Positions 45,069 through 54,070 of a stretch of 64,000 bases of DNA are shown here, one piece after another. Origin of the DNA: an uncultured Lachnospiraceae bacterium. Its GTDB lineage: Bacteria; Bacillota; Clostridia; Lachnospirales; Lachnospiraceae. The stretch covers positions 1 through 64,000 of the forward strand of contig CAMWTP010000010.1 of assembly GCA_947177165.1 (NCBI GenBank), read 5' to 3'. A program made the position numbers and the translations under genes. The notes below the pieces were generated by a model. That model did no database searches. It was not told where the DNA came from and saw only the letters and a program-made list of their open reading frames with translations. Positions within the stretch are counted from its first letter, which is position 1. Each line of letters starts with the position of its first letter.

Positions 45069-47096
45069 ATGGAAGAAAAAAGGTTATACATTCCTGAACT
45101 GGATGATTATTTTGCAGAACCTTATATTGATGAGGAGGAATGGAGAGATATACCGCTTAAACATTATTATGTACATGGCGGGTTTAGGGGGACTGAAATG
45201 AATGGGACAGAGGTGAGATTCTGTTTTTATTTCCCGGAAAAGGAAAATTATGAAGGAAGGTTTTATCAGTATGTTTCCCCGGCTCCAGAAGATGAACATG
45301 AGAGTGAACATTTGACAGGAGAGGATGATAAGATCAGCTTCTGTCTGACTCATGGTGCATATTATGTGGTGACAAATCAAGGCGGTTTTATCTTGAATCA
45401 GGGAGATCGTCTGTATCGATCCAGTGCAAATGGTGCAGAATTTAGCCGTAAGGTGGCACAGCGTATTTATGGATATAAACATAGACCTTATGGTTATATT
45501 TTTGGGGGCAGCGGCGGAAGTTTTAAAACTATGAGCTGCATAGAAATGACAAAAGGAATCTGGGACGGGGCGGTGCCCTATGTGCTTGCAAATCCGATGG
45601 CTGCACCAAATAACTTTTGTCCGCGGGTTCGTGTAATGCGTATGCTTGGCGAGGAAGGGATGAAGCGCCTGGTGGATGCGATGGAGCCGGGCGGGAGTGG
45701 TGATATTTATGAAGGGTTGGATGAAGAGCAGAGAGAAGCGTTGCAGGAGGCTACGCGGATGGGATTTCCAAAACGCGGATGGTTTTCCTGGCCGTTTATG
45801 GGAGATGGTGCGTTGATGGTACTGACGCCCAATATATATCAGATGTATCCTGCATATTTTGAAGACTTCTGGCTTCGTCCAGGGTATGAAGGCAGTAATC
45901 CAGTCAGCTCGGAAACGCGTGACCGTGTCTGTTTTAAAACCCAGGTAAAAGAACTGATTCAAAAAAAGAAAGTACAAGATACAAAAGAATTTACCAGTGT
46001 GGACAACAGCTGGATCAATACGATGACAGGAAATAATGAAACACCGCTTATCCGCATAGAAGAAATTCCACCTGAGGACGCATATCTTTATCATTGTCGT
46101 ATCAGAGTTTTGAGCGGTGAGGCAGCAGGGAAAGAAACCCCGATCGAAACTATAAAAGAGGATATCATTACGGTTAGCAGTGCTTTTGACGGAACCAACG
46201 GAAAGGATGCTCTGGAGAAACTTGCTGTTGGTGATGAAATTATGATTGATAATAGTGATTATCTGGCAATTCAGACATTTCAGCGTCATCAGTTACCGGA
46301 TGAGAGCTATCATGTATATGACCAGTACCGTGATTCAGAAGGAAATCCGAAATATCCGCAAGTTCCTATGCTGATAGCGCCGTTTATTGCCATGTCTGGC
46401 GGAGGGTGTATTCCAGATGGCAATATCCACGGGAAAGTAATTTGCGTTTGCAGCCTTTTAGATGAAAGCGCGTTTGCATGGCATGGAGACTGGTATCGCG
46501 ATGCGGTTAGGAAAGCAAAAGGCGGAGATGAAAGTGATTGTTTTCGTCTTTACTACAATGATCATTGCATTCATGACGATCGCGCAGGATATTTGGATGA
46601 TCCACAACATCAGGTGGATTATTTGGGAATTCTGCATCAGGCACTTCTGGACGTGGCGGACTGGTGTGAGAAAGGTATAGCACCACTTCCAACTACAAAT
46701 TATCGAGTGGTGGACGGACAGGTCGAAATTCCGCAAAGCGCAGGTGAACGGGGCGGGATCCAGCCAGTAGTAGAAGCATACGCAAATCGGGAAAAAAGCG
46801 TTACGGTAAAGGCAGGAGAGCCGGTGACATTTACTGCCAGAATTGAGGTGCCACATGGAGCTGGACAAGTGACTTCAGCAGCATGGGATTTTGAAAAAAC
46901 CGGAAATTTTGAAGAAGAGTTGGAACTGCACAAGGAAGAAGGAGGAAGAGTGGCAGAAGTAAAAACAGAACATATTTTTTGTGCTTGTGGGACATATTTC
47001 CCAGTGATTAAAGTGAAATCTAATAGAAAAGGCATAAAAGAGGATATTTTCACCCAGTGTAAAAATCTGGATAGAGTTCGGGTGGTCGTAGAGTAA
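45069..47096 (+). CDS. Putative alpha/beta-hydrolase esterase with PKD-like tail
   Basis: This 675-residue protein has an alpha/beta-hydrolase-like centre: Ser148 in YIFGGSGGS is the likely nucleophile, LLDESAFAWHGDWYR (about 464-478) holds a likely acid, and His502 in DHCIHDD the likely base. Residues from about 575 form a PKD/Ig-like beta domain (VTVKAGEPVTFTARIEVP, AAWDFEKTGNF, GTYFPVIKVKS). No signal peptide is seen. A paralogue lies at 61678. I could not tie it to a named family with certainty; tannase/feruloyl esterase-like is the nearest idea. It starts behind gaaggagg and is followed by a sugar symporter. Confidence 0.65.
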   Translation: MEEKRLYIPELDDYFAEPYIDEEEWRDIPLKHYYVHGGFRGTEMNGTEVRFCFYFPEKENYEGRFYQYVSPAPEDEHESEHLTGEDDKISFCLTHGAYYVVTNQGGFILNQGDRLYRSSANGAEFSRKVAQRIYGYKHRPYGYIFGGSGGSFKTMSCIEMTKGIWDGAVPYVLANPMAAPNNFCPRVRVMRMLGEEGMKRLVDAMEPGGSGDIYEGLDEEQREALQEATRMGFPKRGWFSWPFMGDGALMVLTPNIYQMYPAYFEDFWLRPGYEGSNPVSSETRDRVCFKTQVKELIQKKKVQDTKEFTSVDNSWINTMTGNNETPLIRIEEIPPEDAYLYHCRIRVLSGEAAGKETPIETIKEDIITVSSAFDGTNGKDALEKLAVGDEIMIDNSDYLAIQTFQRHQLPDESYHVYDQYRDSEGNPKYPQVPMLIAPFIAMSGGGCIPDGNIHGKVICVCSLLDESAFAWHGDWYRDAVRKAKGGDESDCFRLYYNDHCIHDDRAGYLDDPQHQVDYLGILHQALLDVADWCEKGIAPLPTTNYRVVDGQVEIPQSAGERGGIQPVVEAYANREKSVTVKAGEPVTFTARIEVPHGAGQVTSAAWDFEKTGNFEEELELHKEEGGRVAEVKTEHIFCACGTYFPVIKVKSNRKGIKEDIFTQCKNLDRVRVVVE

Positions 47097-47119
47097 AAAA
47101 GAAAGTGAGGAACCGTGTA

Positions 47120-48454
47120 ATGAACAATCAGAAAAAAGAGGACAATAAAGTTGGTTTGGGAAAGACACTTTTGTGGACCAGCAGTGCCACGTCCGTTGGT
47201 ATTACAGCATTACTGCTTATGCAGATATCTTTTTACTGCACGGACGTATTACAAATGCCGGCGGCATTGGTAGGAACGATATTTTTATTCAGCAAATTGT
47301 TTGATGCTGTCACTGATGTTGTGGCAGGTCTTATCATTGACCGCACAAAGACAAAATGGGGAAAAGGGCGTCCTTATGAAATATTTATGATTTTCCTATG
47401 GCTGTCTACATGGCTGCTGTTTTCCTGTCCGCCGCATTTTGGCATGGCTGCAAAATCGATCTGGGTATTCTTTATGTATACTTTTATGAATGCTGTCTGT
47501 GTCACTTTTTTGGATGGAAATAATGTGGTTTATATGATAAGGGCGTTCAAAACAAAAGAGCAACAGGCAAAAGTTACGGCGTTTAGCAGTTTCTTCACTA
47601 TGGCAGCTGCCATGATATTTAATATATTGTTTCCGGCAGCCATGGCAAAGGCTGGCACTTCTCCCGCAAATTGGAGCAGATTAGTTGGCTCTCTGGCAAT
47701 TCCCCTGACATTTGTTGGTATTTTGCGTATGCTCACGATTAAGGAACAGTATAACAATGAAGCTGATGTATCTCATGAAAAACTTCACATTAAAGATGTT
47801 CTTATTTTGGCGAAAGAAAACCGTCATGCAGTGATACTGCTGATTGCCAGTCTCTTGATTTCCCTTGTTACGGGTATGGGTGTTACTACATACTATTGGA
47901 GTCACATTATTGGAGATCTGTCTATGATGGGTATTGCTTCTCTTGGAACTATTTTGGGTGTTCCGCTTGCCTTTGTCATGCCAATGATGCGCAGGAAGAT
48001 GGGAATGAAGGGCATGTGTGTGTCTGGGATGATTTTTAGCGGTGTAGGATATATTCTGATGTTTATAGCAAATGATAATGTAGGACTTGTTATATTGGCT
48101 ACTGTTATGAGTACAGTTGGTTTGGTGCCTTGGAATATGATGTTTCCGATGTTCGTTGTTGATCTTGCCGATTATAATGAATCCAAGTGTATTTCTAGAA
48201 TGGAAGGAACGATGGGAGCAACTTTTGGTTTTGCGCGTAAGGCCGGAAGTGCCCTTGGCGGTTTTATTTTGGGAATTTTACTTCAGATTGGTGGTTTCAT
48301 CAGTGGGGCACAGCAACAGAGTGGAGCTGCTTTGATGACTATTCGTATTTCTGCAGGCATTGTTCCGCTGGTTGCTATAGTTGTTGTGGGGTTGATGATG
48401 CAGAGGTATACCCTGGACAAGGATCTTCCGGCAATCCATGATGTAGAGGATTAG
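47120..48454 (+). CDS. GPH-family sugar:cation symporter (MFS)
   Basis: This 444-residue protein has twelve membrane helices and the glycoside-pentoside-hexuronide (GPH) pattern: KLFDAVTDVVAGLIIDRTKTKWGKGRPYE (quoted here only as DAVTDVVAGLIIDRTKTKWG) near 47-70, and a matching segment PWNMMFPMFVVDLADYNE in the second half. It probably imports a glycoside or oligosaccharide with Na+ or H+. I chose ATG 47120. It is 23 bases from the esterase and forms a two-gene unit with it, ending before the long inverted repeat at 48517. Confidence 0.88.
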   Translation: MNNQKKEDNKVGLGKTLLWTSSATSVGITALLLMQISFYCTDVLQMPAALVGTIFLFSKLFDAVTDVVAGLIIDRTKTKWGKGRPYEIFMIFLWLSTWLLFSCPPHFGMAAKSIWVFFMYTFMNAVCVTFLDGNNVVYMIRAFKTKEQQAKVTAFSSFFTMAAAMIFNILFPAAMAKAGTSPANWSRLVGSLAIPLTFVGILRMLTIKEQYNNEADVSHEKLHIKDVLILAKENRHAVILLIASLLISLVTGMGVTTYYWSHIIGDLSMMGIASLGTILGVPLAFVMPMMRRKMGMKGMCVSGMIFSGVGYILMFIANDNVGLVILATVMSTVGLVPWNMMFPMFVVDLADYNESKCISRMEGTMGATFGFARKAGSALGGFILGILLQIGGFISGAQQQSGAALMTIRISAGIVPLVAIVVVGLMMQRYTLDKDLPAIHDVED

Positions 48455-48516
48455 AACTTTGTGAGCTGCTGAAAGAATCTATACTTTTATAAAAGAAATA
48501 AGATTTTTTATTAAAT

Positions 48517-48585
48517 ATTGGCGAACAGGAGTAAAAATTCAGTCTGATAAGAACATAAACTTAATATTTACCCCTGTTCGCCAAT
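48517..48585. repeat. Long inverted repeat between symporter and ABC operon
   Basis: Nineteen-base arms (48517-48535 and 48567-48585) match at 18 positions; the outer 13 bp (ATTGGCGAACAGG) are perfect. The loop is 31 nt and AT-rich. Without a T run of note it is not a classic terminator, but it may stop transcripts in either direction or bind a protein. The remainder of 48455-48670 shows no gene. Confidence 0.7.
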
Positions 48586-48670
48586 TTGTCGCTAGGCAGA
48601 AATACTGTGATCATTATAATTGAATCATAGCTAATTTATAATGACGTTTCAAGAAAATGGAGGAAAAAAG

Positions 48671-50446
48671 ATGAAAAGGAAAAGTAAAAGTAATTTGTTC
48701 CGAAAGCTTGTAGCAGCTACTATGGCAGCAGGCTGCATCATATCGCTTGCGGCGTGTGGCAACAGTGATTCCGGAGGAGGTGATGCGCTTACAATTACAT
48801 ATTGGTCTCCGAGGGGAGAGGACGCTTCTCATTATTCAGAGTACGAGGAAAATCCAATCATTAAGTATATTGAAGGAAACTATACCTTCAATGACAAGAA
48901 GCTTCATTTTGATTTTTTTATCGCACCGCCTGGATCAGAGTCTGAGGATTTTGCAACTCTGATCGGAACGGGTGACTACTGCGATGTCATGGATATGTCG
49001 ATGTCCGCCACAACTCCAGTGGAGTTGTATGAAGAAGACATTATATGGGATCTGACAGCTCTGGTTCCTGAGAATATGCCGAATTATATGGCTTTTCTGG
49101 AGGCAAATCCAGAGTGTGAAAGCTCCATATATAACATTGTTGACGGGGAAAAGAAAATTTTGCAGCTTCGTGGGTTTACTGATGAAATACAGGATAGTTT
49201 TCAGGGGTTCTGCTACCGCCGTGATTGGATTGCCAAATATGGCACAAATCCTCAGACCGGCGAGGCATTCAGTTATGGATTTACAGATGCAGATGATTCT
49301 GAGAGCTGGGAGGATGATGTGGTTTTCCCCAGTGGCGCTGATGAGCCGATATATATCAGCGATTGGGAGTGGATGTTTGAGATTTTTGAAAAAGCAATGG
49401 AAGAACAGGGTATTTCTGACGGTTATTGTTATAGTCCTTACTATTTAGGTTATATGCAGACTGGAGATCTTGCGACTGGGTTTGGCGGAGGAGCTCCTTA
49501 CTGGTATGAAGATAATGGTATCTGTATCAATGGTGTGACAACGGATAATTTCAGGGCATATCTGCAATGCATGAATACATGGTATCAAAAGGGGTGGATT
49601 GACAGCAATTTCGCGGAACATACAGGTGATATGTTCTTTGCTGTAGATCCGGCCAAGGTGTTCCAGGGAAAGGTAGGTCTCTGGCAGGGAAGAACATCTA
49701 CTGTAGGAACGCAAATCGATGCGGATGACGCATATACGGACGGGGCAGTTGTTTATGGATGCCGTCAGCCAATCAATGATATTTACGGCGGACCGGAACA
49801 GCAAAATACGGAACCAAACCATATGTACCAGTTTAGCAAAGTTCGCACAAGCGTAGTGCTTACCAAAAAAATGGATGAAGAGAAAGTGCTCGCATTCTTA
49901 AAATTTGCGGATTTTATGTTCTCGGAAGAGGGAATGCTTTTGCGGGGCGGTCTGAACAAAGAGCAATATGAATCCTGTCAGGATGAATTCTATACCAGAC
50001 TTGGACTGACGGAAGGGCTATATAGTGTTGTGGAAGAGGATGGCAGGAAGATTATTAAATATAACATAGATACTGCTGATACAGCCTATAATGCAGCTAC
50101 CCTTGACAGGATGCAGCCTGTTTTGCAGAAAGTTTCGGATGTGGATAAAGGATATGACCGTTATCTGAAACAGGCTATCGGAAGCTGGGATTATTATAAG
50201 AATACTGCAGCGCTGTCGGATGGCGTACTGAATGCAGTCAGTGTGGAGGATGCGAAAAGCATCACGAAGATACGTGCCAATTATGACCAGTTTCTTGCGA
50301 GGACAATTGCACCAATGATCAAAGGCAGCGGTTATGACATCTGGGATGATGCCTCATGGGAGCAGTTCATCAATGACGTAGATAAGTATCAGGCTGGCAC
50401 AGTAACTGAAATCTATCAGAAAGCCATAGATCTGATGGCACAATAA
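48671..50446 (+). CDS. ABC sugar-binding lipoprotein
   Basis: This 591-residue protein is an extracellular solute-binding protein. It has a basic start, a hydrophobic signal and a lipobox LAAC with Cys29. The mature part has the look of the LplA-type large binding proteins: WSPRGEDASHY at the start, then repeated Trp/Tyr-rich blocks, and FADFMFSEEGMLLRGGL near 415-431. I chose ATG 48671 behind ggagg. It works with the two permeases that follow, 21 and 1002 bases on. It binds oligosaccharides or complex sugars at the cell surface. Confidence 0.9.
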   Translation: MKRKSKSNLFRKLVAATMAAGCIISLAACGNSDSGGGDALTITYWSPRGEDASHYSEYEENPIIKYIEGNYTFNDKKLHFDFFIAPPGSESEDFATLIGTGDYCDVMDMSMSATTPVELYEEDIIWDLTALVPENMPNYMAFLEANPECESSIYNIVDGEKKILQLRGFTDEIQDSFQGFCYRRDWIAKYGTNPQTGEAFSYGFTDADDSESWEDDVVFPSGADEPIYISDWEWMFEIFEKAMEEQGISDGYCYSPYYLGYMQTGDLATGFGGGAPYWYEDNGICINGVTTDNFRAYLQCMNTWYQKGWIDSNFAEHTGDMFFAVDPAKVFQGKVGLWQGRTSTVGTQIDADDAYTDGAVVYGCRQPINDIYGGPEQQNTEPNHMYQFSKVRTSVVLTKKMDEEKVLAFLKFADFMFSEEGMLLRGGLNKEQYESCQDEFYTRLGLTEGLYSVVEEDGRKIIKYNIDTADTAYNAATLDRMQPVLQKVSDVDKGYDRYLKQAIGSWDYYKNTAALSDGVLNAVSVEDAKSITKIRANYDQFLARTIAPMIKGSGYDIWDDASWEQFINDVDKYQAGTVTEIYQKAIDLMAQ

Positions 50447-50467
50447 TATTGGAAAGAGGGTGGATAT

Positions 50468-51433
50468 ATGGGAAGAAGAAAAGATCAGCCCAGTACAGCT
50501 GCGATGCAGGTTAATTCAGGAAAACTAAGCTGGCGGGAGGATTTTAAGAAAAACGGGATTTTATACCTGATTTTTCTTCCGGTGCTGATGTGGGAAATAC
50601 TGTTTCATTATTTGCCGCTGCCTGGTATCCTGATGGCTTTTCAGGATTATAGTGTGTCGAAAGGGCTGTTTAAGAGTGACTGGGTAGGACTTTCCCATTT
50701 TGTGGATTTATTTACAGGCAGTGGATTTCCACTGGCATTCCGCAATACTGTGGCAATGGCGATTCTGAGTCTTACGGTTGGGTTTTCTGCATCTGTAATT
50801 TTTGCACTGATATTAACTACGTTTCCGCATAAACGTTTTCGCCGAGTGATCCAGTCGGCGAGCTATCTGCCGAATTTTGTATCGGCAGTAGTCATGTGTT
50901 CGCTTGCAATTGAGTTTTTGAGCGAGAAAGGAGCCATAACCCTGCTTTTATCCCTGTTTGGAGCAGACAAGCAGAACTGGCTGGCAAATCCGAATATTCC
51001 AGTATTCTGGGTAATCTATACATTTATCGGTATCTGGCAAGGCATGGGATGGGGTTCTATTATTTATGTTGCATCTATTTCCAATATCAGTGGGGAATTA
51101 CATGAAGCGGCAGCAATTGACGGTGCAAACAGGTTTCAGAGGATTCTGCATGTTACATTGCCGGGGATTCTGCCACTGGTCATCATGATGTGGACCATGA
51201 ACATTGGTGTTGTGTTTAAAATGGTGGGTAATAACATTCTGTTGCTCTATATGCCTCAGACTTATGATGTAGCGGACGTACTATCGACGTATACATACAG
51301 AATGTCTTTCGGAGTATCTTCTAATTACGGTTTGTCTACGGCTTCGGGACTATTCCAGTCAATCTTAGGTCTGATTTTGCTTGTAACATCGAACAGACTG
51401 AGCAAGCGCGCAACAAGTTACTCCCTGTTTTAA
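50468..51433 (+). CDS. ABC sugar permease, LplB type
   Basis: This 321-residue protein has six membrane helices and the EAA loop HEAAAIDGANRFQRILHVTLP (about 213-233, in part) that contacts the ATPase. It fits the LplB/PotB-like permeases of polysaccharide uptake. The gene is 15 bases before its partner permease. No ATPase gene is in the window; such systems usually share an MsmK-type ATPase encoded elsewhere. Confidence 0.92.
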   Translation: MGRRKDQPSTAAMQVNSGKLSWREDFKKNGILYLIFLPVLMWEILFHYLPLPGILMAFQDYSVSKGLFKSDWVGLSHFVDLFTGSGFPLAFRNTVAMAILSLTVGFSASVIFALILTTFPHKRFRRVIQSASYLPNFVSAVVMCSLAIEFLSEKGAITLLLSLFGADKQNWLANPNIPVFWVIYTFIGIWQGMGWGSIIYVASISNISGELHEAAAIDGANRFQRILHVTLPGILPLVIMMWTMNIGVVFKMVGNNILLLYMPQTYDVADVLSTYTYRMSFGVSSNYGLSTASGLFQSILGLILLVTSNRLSKRATSYSLF

Positions 51434-51448
51434 GAAAGGCGGTAAAAA

Positions 51449-52351
51449 ATGAGTGTAAAAAATAAACAGGCCAGAGAAGGAATGGTAGAGAGCAGCAGCC
51501 TTGGAGGGCATATAGCCAATATTATTCTGGGTGTGATCTTAGTGGCAATTGCATTTTGCAGTGTCGTTCCCATGTGGCATGTATTGATGGCATCGCTGTC
51601 AGATGGAAGAGCCCTGTTTGCCAAGGAAGGGCTGGTACTTTTTCCAGTCGGAGGATTTAATCTGGATGGATATAAGATGGTATTTCAAGATTCCGGTATC
51701 TTGCGTTCTTACGCAGTTACGATCTTTTATGTGGCTGCCACGGCGGGATTAGGACTTGTATTGAATGTTATGGGCGGATATGTGCTCAGTCAGAGCAGCA
51801 GACTAAAACCGTTCTTTATTGCAGTTCTTATGTTTGCGATGATGTTCAACGGCGGACTGATACCAACCTATATGGTTATAAATGGACTTGGTATGGTTGG
51901 AACTCCCTGGGCGGTCATTATTCCTGGCTGTACCAATGCAATGTTTATTATCATGGCCATGAACGCATTTCTCCAAGTGCCCCAGGCGACAGTGGAGGCA
52001 GCAAGAATAGATGGCGCAGGACATTTTAATCTGATGTTTCAGGTTATGCTTCCGCAGGCAAAAGGGATTATTTTGGTTACAGTGATCAATTCAGCACTGG
52101 GGGCATGGAATGCATGGTTCGAGGCGTCCATTTACCTTCCGAGACAACGTGACTGGTGGCCCTTACAGCTTGTGATCAGAGATTTGACTGCAAAAAATCA
52201 GGACTTCCTGAATTATGCGAACCCAGATTATAACCGTTATCTGATACAGTATGTTGTCATTGTGATTGCGACACTTCCAGTGCTGATCACCTTCCCATTC
52301 TTTCAAAAGAAGCTTGAGGAGAATATGGTGGTCGGCGCCGTGAAGGGTTAA
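51449..52351 (+). CDS. ABC sugar permease, YtcP/LplC type
   Basis: This 300-residue protein is the second permease, with six membrane helices and the EAA loop VEAARIDGAGHFNLMFQVMLPQ (about 181-202, in part). ALGAWNAWFEASIYL near 219-233 and the ending VVGAVKG are typical of the LplC/YtcP group. It pairs with the preceding permease in the membrane. It begins behind gaaaggcgg. Confidence 0.92.
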   Translation: MSVKNKQAREGMVESSSLGGHIANIILGVILVAIAFCSVVPMWHVLMASLSDGRALFAKEGLVLFPVGGFNLDGYKMVFQDSGILRSYAVTIFYVAATAGLGLVLNVMGGYVLSQSSRLKPFFIAVLMFAMMFNGGLIPTYMVINGLGMVGTPWAVIIPGCTNAMFIIMAMNAFLQVPQATVEAARIDGAGHFNLMFQVMLPQAKGIILVTVINSALGAWNAWFEASIYLPRQRDWWPLQLVIRDLTAKNQDFLNYANPDYNRYLIQYVVIVIATLPVLITFPFFQKKLEENMVVGAVKG

Positions 52352-52362
52352 GGCATTGTACA

Positions 52363-52396
52363 GGAAGTCTGCGTCTGTGCAGCATCCGCAGATTCC
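52363..52396 (+). other. Hairpin between permease and lipoprotein genes
   Basis: GGAA-G-TCTGCG pairs with CGCAGA-TTCC (one bulge). No T run follows; it may reduce or protect message between the transporter and enzyme parts of the operon. Confidence 0.4.
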
Positions 52397-52446
52397 CTGA
52401 ATCAATAAAAAGGAAAAAAGCTGTGCAGAAAGGTAGATGCATTGTA

Positions 52447-53979
52447 ATGAAAAGAAAACATATATCAGCAATCGTTTTATCAGTTGTACTTGGTATGTCC
52501 ACATTTCTTGGCGGATGTGGCAATCGTGAGGAAACAACAACAGCACCGGAGGAGAGTATCAAAACGGAGGAAGGAACCGAAAGCTCATCGGAAGTACGCG
52601 GTGAAGTGCAGATGTGGGACGGCTATTATGAGGATACCTCAACAGGACTTTTGAGCTTTATACATTTTTATGAGGACGGAACTTATTATGCCCAATATTT
52701 TGATGGCAGTGTGCTGGATGCTGGAACTTATCAGGTCTTGGAGGAAGAGATGGAATACAACGCAGATTCCGGAGCAGATGGCGATTTTGGAACGGAAGAT
52801 GACAATACAAAAGCAACAGCTTCCCAGGTTGTGGAGATGACTTCTTATCAATCCGGCACTGCGGTTAAAGTGGCTTTTATAGATGACCAATTGTGCGATA
52901 TGTCCCTTGGCGGTATGGCAAATCATCGAACACTGACACATAACGCAGATTACGTATATGATCCGGATGTAGATGAGACAGCCATTGAACTGTTTGTATT
53001 TTATGCAGACAATAACATAGGAAGTAACTTTATTTTAAGCCATAACAGGACATTTGTCGACGTGACAGGGGATACGTTTCAGGATGGAAGCTGGGAGATG
53101 ACGGAAGCAGGTACATATACACTTATTTATTCTGATGGTACAGAAGCAGTCCTAACGGTGGGGGCGGATGGCAGGAGTGCTATTCTTACAAAATCCGGAG
53201 GGGATGAACTGGCGCTGAAGAATACTTACGAGGAGGGTGATGATCTGTCCGGAGCAGTGATCCTGTCCCTTGTTGCAGAAGATGTTGAGGCAGGGCTTCC
53301 CATGGGAGTGGATCTCAGACTGGATTGTTATGGTGATAATACCTGCAAGCTGATTGTGGAAGTGTCACAGATAGGTGCTGAGATAGAAGCTGATCAGGGT
53401 ACGTACAGTGTAACAGAAAGTTATCAGTATACTTTTAATTTTGAAAATGCAGGGAATGTGGCAGGTACGCCTGATTACGCATCCGCAACGGAAAATAGTC
53501 TGGATGTAGCTGCAGTTTATAAGGCAGATATGGAGGTAGAATTTAATGGTTCCGTAACACCGCTTTCCATTGATTCGGAGTTAAAAGGAACCTATGTAAT
53601 GGGTGGTGCTGTGCAAGCGGCAGAAGTTGTGAATACGCTCACAGTAGACGATGCTGAGGTAGGACTTCCTATGGGAGTGAATCTCAGAATCGATATCTAC
53701 AGTGATGATACTTGTAAATTGATTGTGGAAGTGGCACAGTTAGGAGCAGAGCTGGAAGCAGATCAGGGAACCTGTACTCTGGATGAAACCAACTTCAAGT
53801 ATACCTTTGATTTTGAAAAGGCCGGAGAACTGATCAGTGAACCTGATTATGCATCTGCTACTGCTGAAGGTCTGGATATGACACTTGCATATAAAGCTGA
53901 AACAGAGGTAGAGTTCAACGGAACGTCAACACCTCTGAGTATTGACACTGTTTTGCAGGGAAGAATTGCAGCACAGTAA
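52447..53979 (+). CDS. Lipoprotein with a duplicated beta-rich domain
   Basis: This 510-residue protein has a signal peptide with lipobox LGGC (Cys24), an acidic Thr/Glu/Ser linker, then beta-rich sequence. Two copies of a domain of about 110 residues close it: each has the block GLPMGVxLRxDxY, then a CKLIVEV strand, then EADQGT, then an F-rich strand, then PDYASAT and STPLSID-like ends (about 280-385 and 395-505). I do not recognise the domain. Its place behind the binding protein and permeases suggests surface glycan capture, but it could be a structural lipoprotein. Confidence 0.75.
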   Translation: MKRKHISAIVLSVVLGMSTFLGGCGNREETTTAPEESIKTEEGTESSSEVRGEVQMWDGYYEDTSTGLLSFIHFYEDGTYYAQYFDGSVLDAGTYQVLEEEMEYNADSGADGDFGTEDDNTKATASQVVEMTSYQSGTAVKVAFIDDQLCDMSLGGMANHRTLTHNADYVYDPDVDETAIELFVFYADNNIGSNFILSHNRTFVDVTGDTFQDGSWEMTEAGTYTLIYSDGTEAVLTVGADGRSAILTKSGGDELALKNTYEEGDDLSGAVILSLVAEDVEAGLPMGVDLRLDCYGDNTCKLIVEVSQIGAEIEADQGTYSVTESYQYTFNFENAGNVAGTPDYASATENSLDVAAVYKADMEVEFNGSVTPLSIDSELKGTYVMGGAVQAAEVVNTLTVDDAEVGLPMGVNLRIDIYSDDTCKLIVEVAQLGAELEADQGTCTLDETNFKYTFDFEKAGELISEPDYASATAEGLDMTLAYKAETEVEFNGTSTPLSIDTVLQGRIAAQ

Positions 53980-54002
53980 AAGCGATAAAGGGATTTGTTG
54001 CT

Positions 54003-54042
54003 ATCTGCCGCAAAGAATTTGGAAGGAACCTTTGCGGCAGAT
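54003..54042. other. Perfect 13-bp hairpin between lipoprotein and GH43-like genes
   Basis: ATCTGCCGCAAAG (54003-54015) and CTTTGCGGCAGAT (54030-54042) are exact complements around a 14-nt loop. No T run follows on either strand, so it is more likely a processing or stability element that separates transporter and enzyme messages. Confidence 0.55.
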
Positions 54043-54070
54043 GACAAATAGGGGAAAGGTGGGCGGTATC

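Noticed and set aside
45084-46289. Open frame of 401 codons on the - strand
   Set aside because: It lies antisense to the esterase gene, has no ribosome site and an unnatural composition rich in Ile, His and Cys. The + strand protein has a full-length paralogue, which settles the coding strand.
54003-54042. Intrinsic terminator between lipoprotein and GH43-like genes
   Set aside because: The stem is perfect but no T run follows on either strand, so I list it only as a hairpin.
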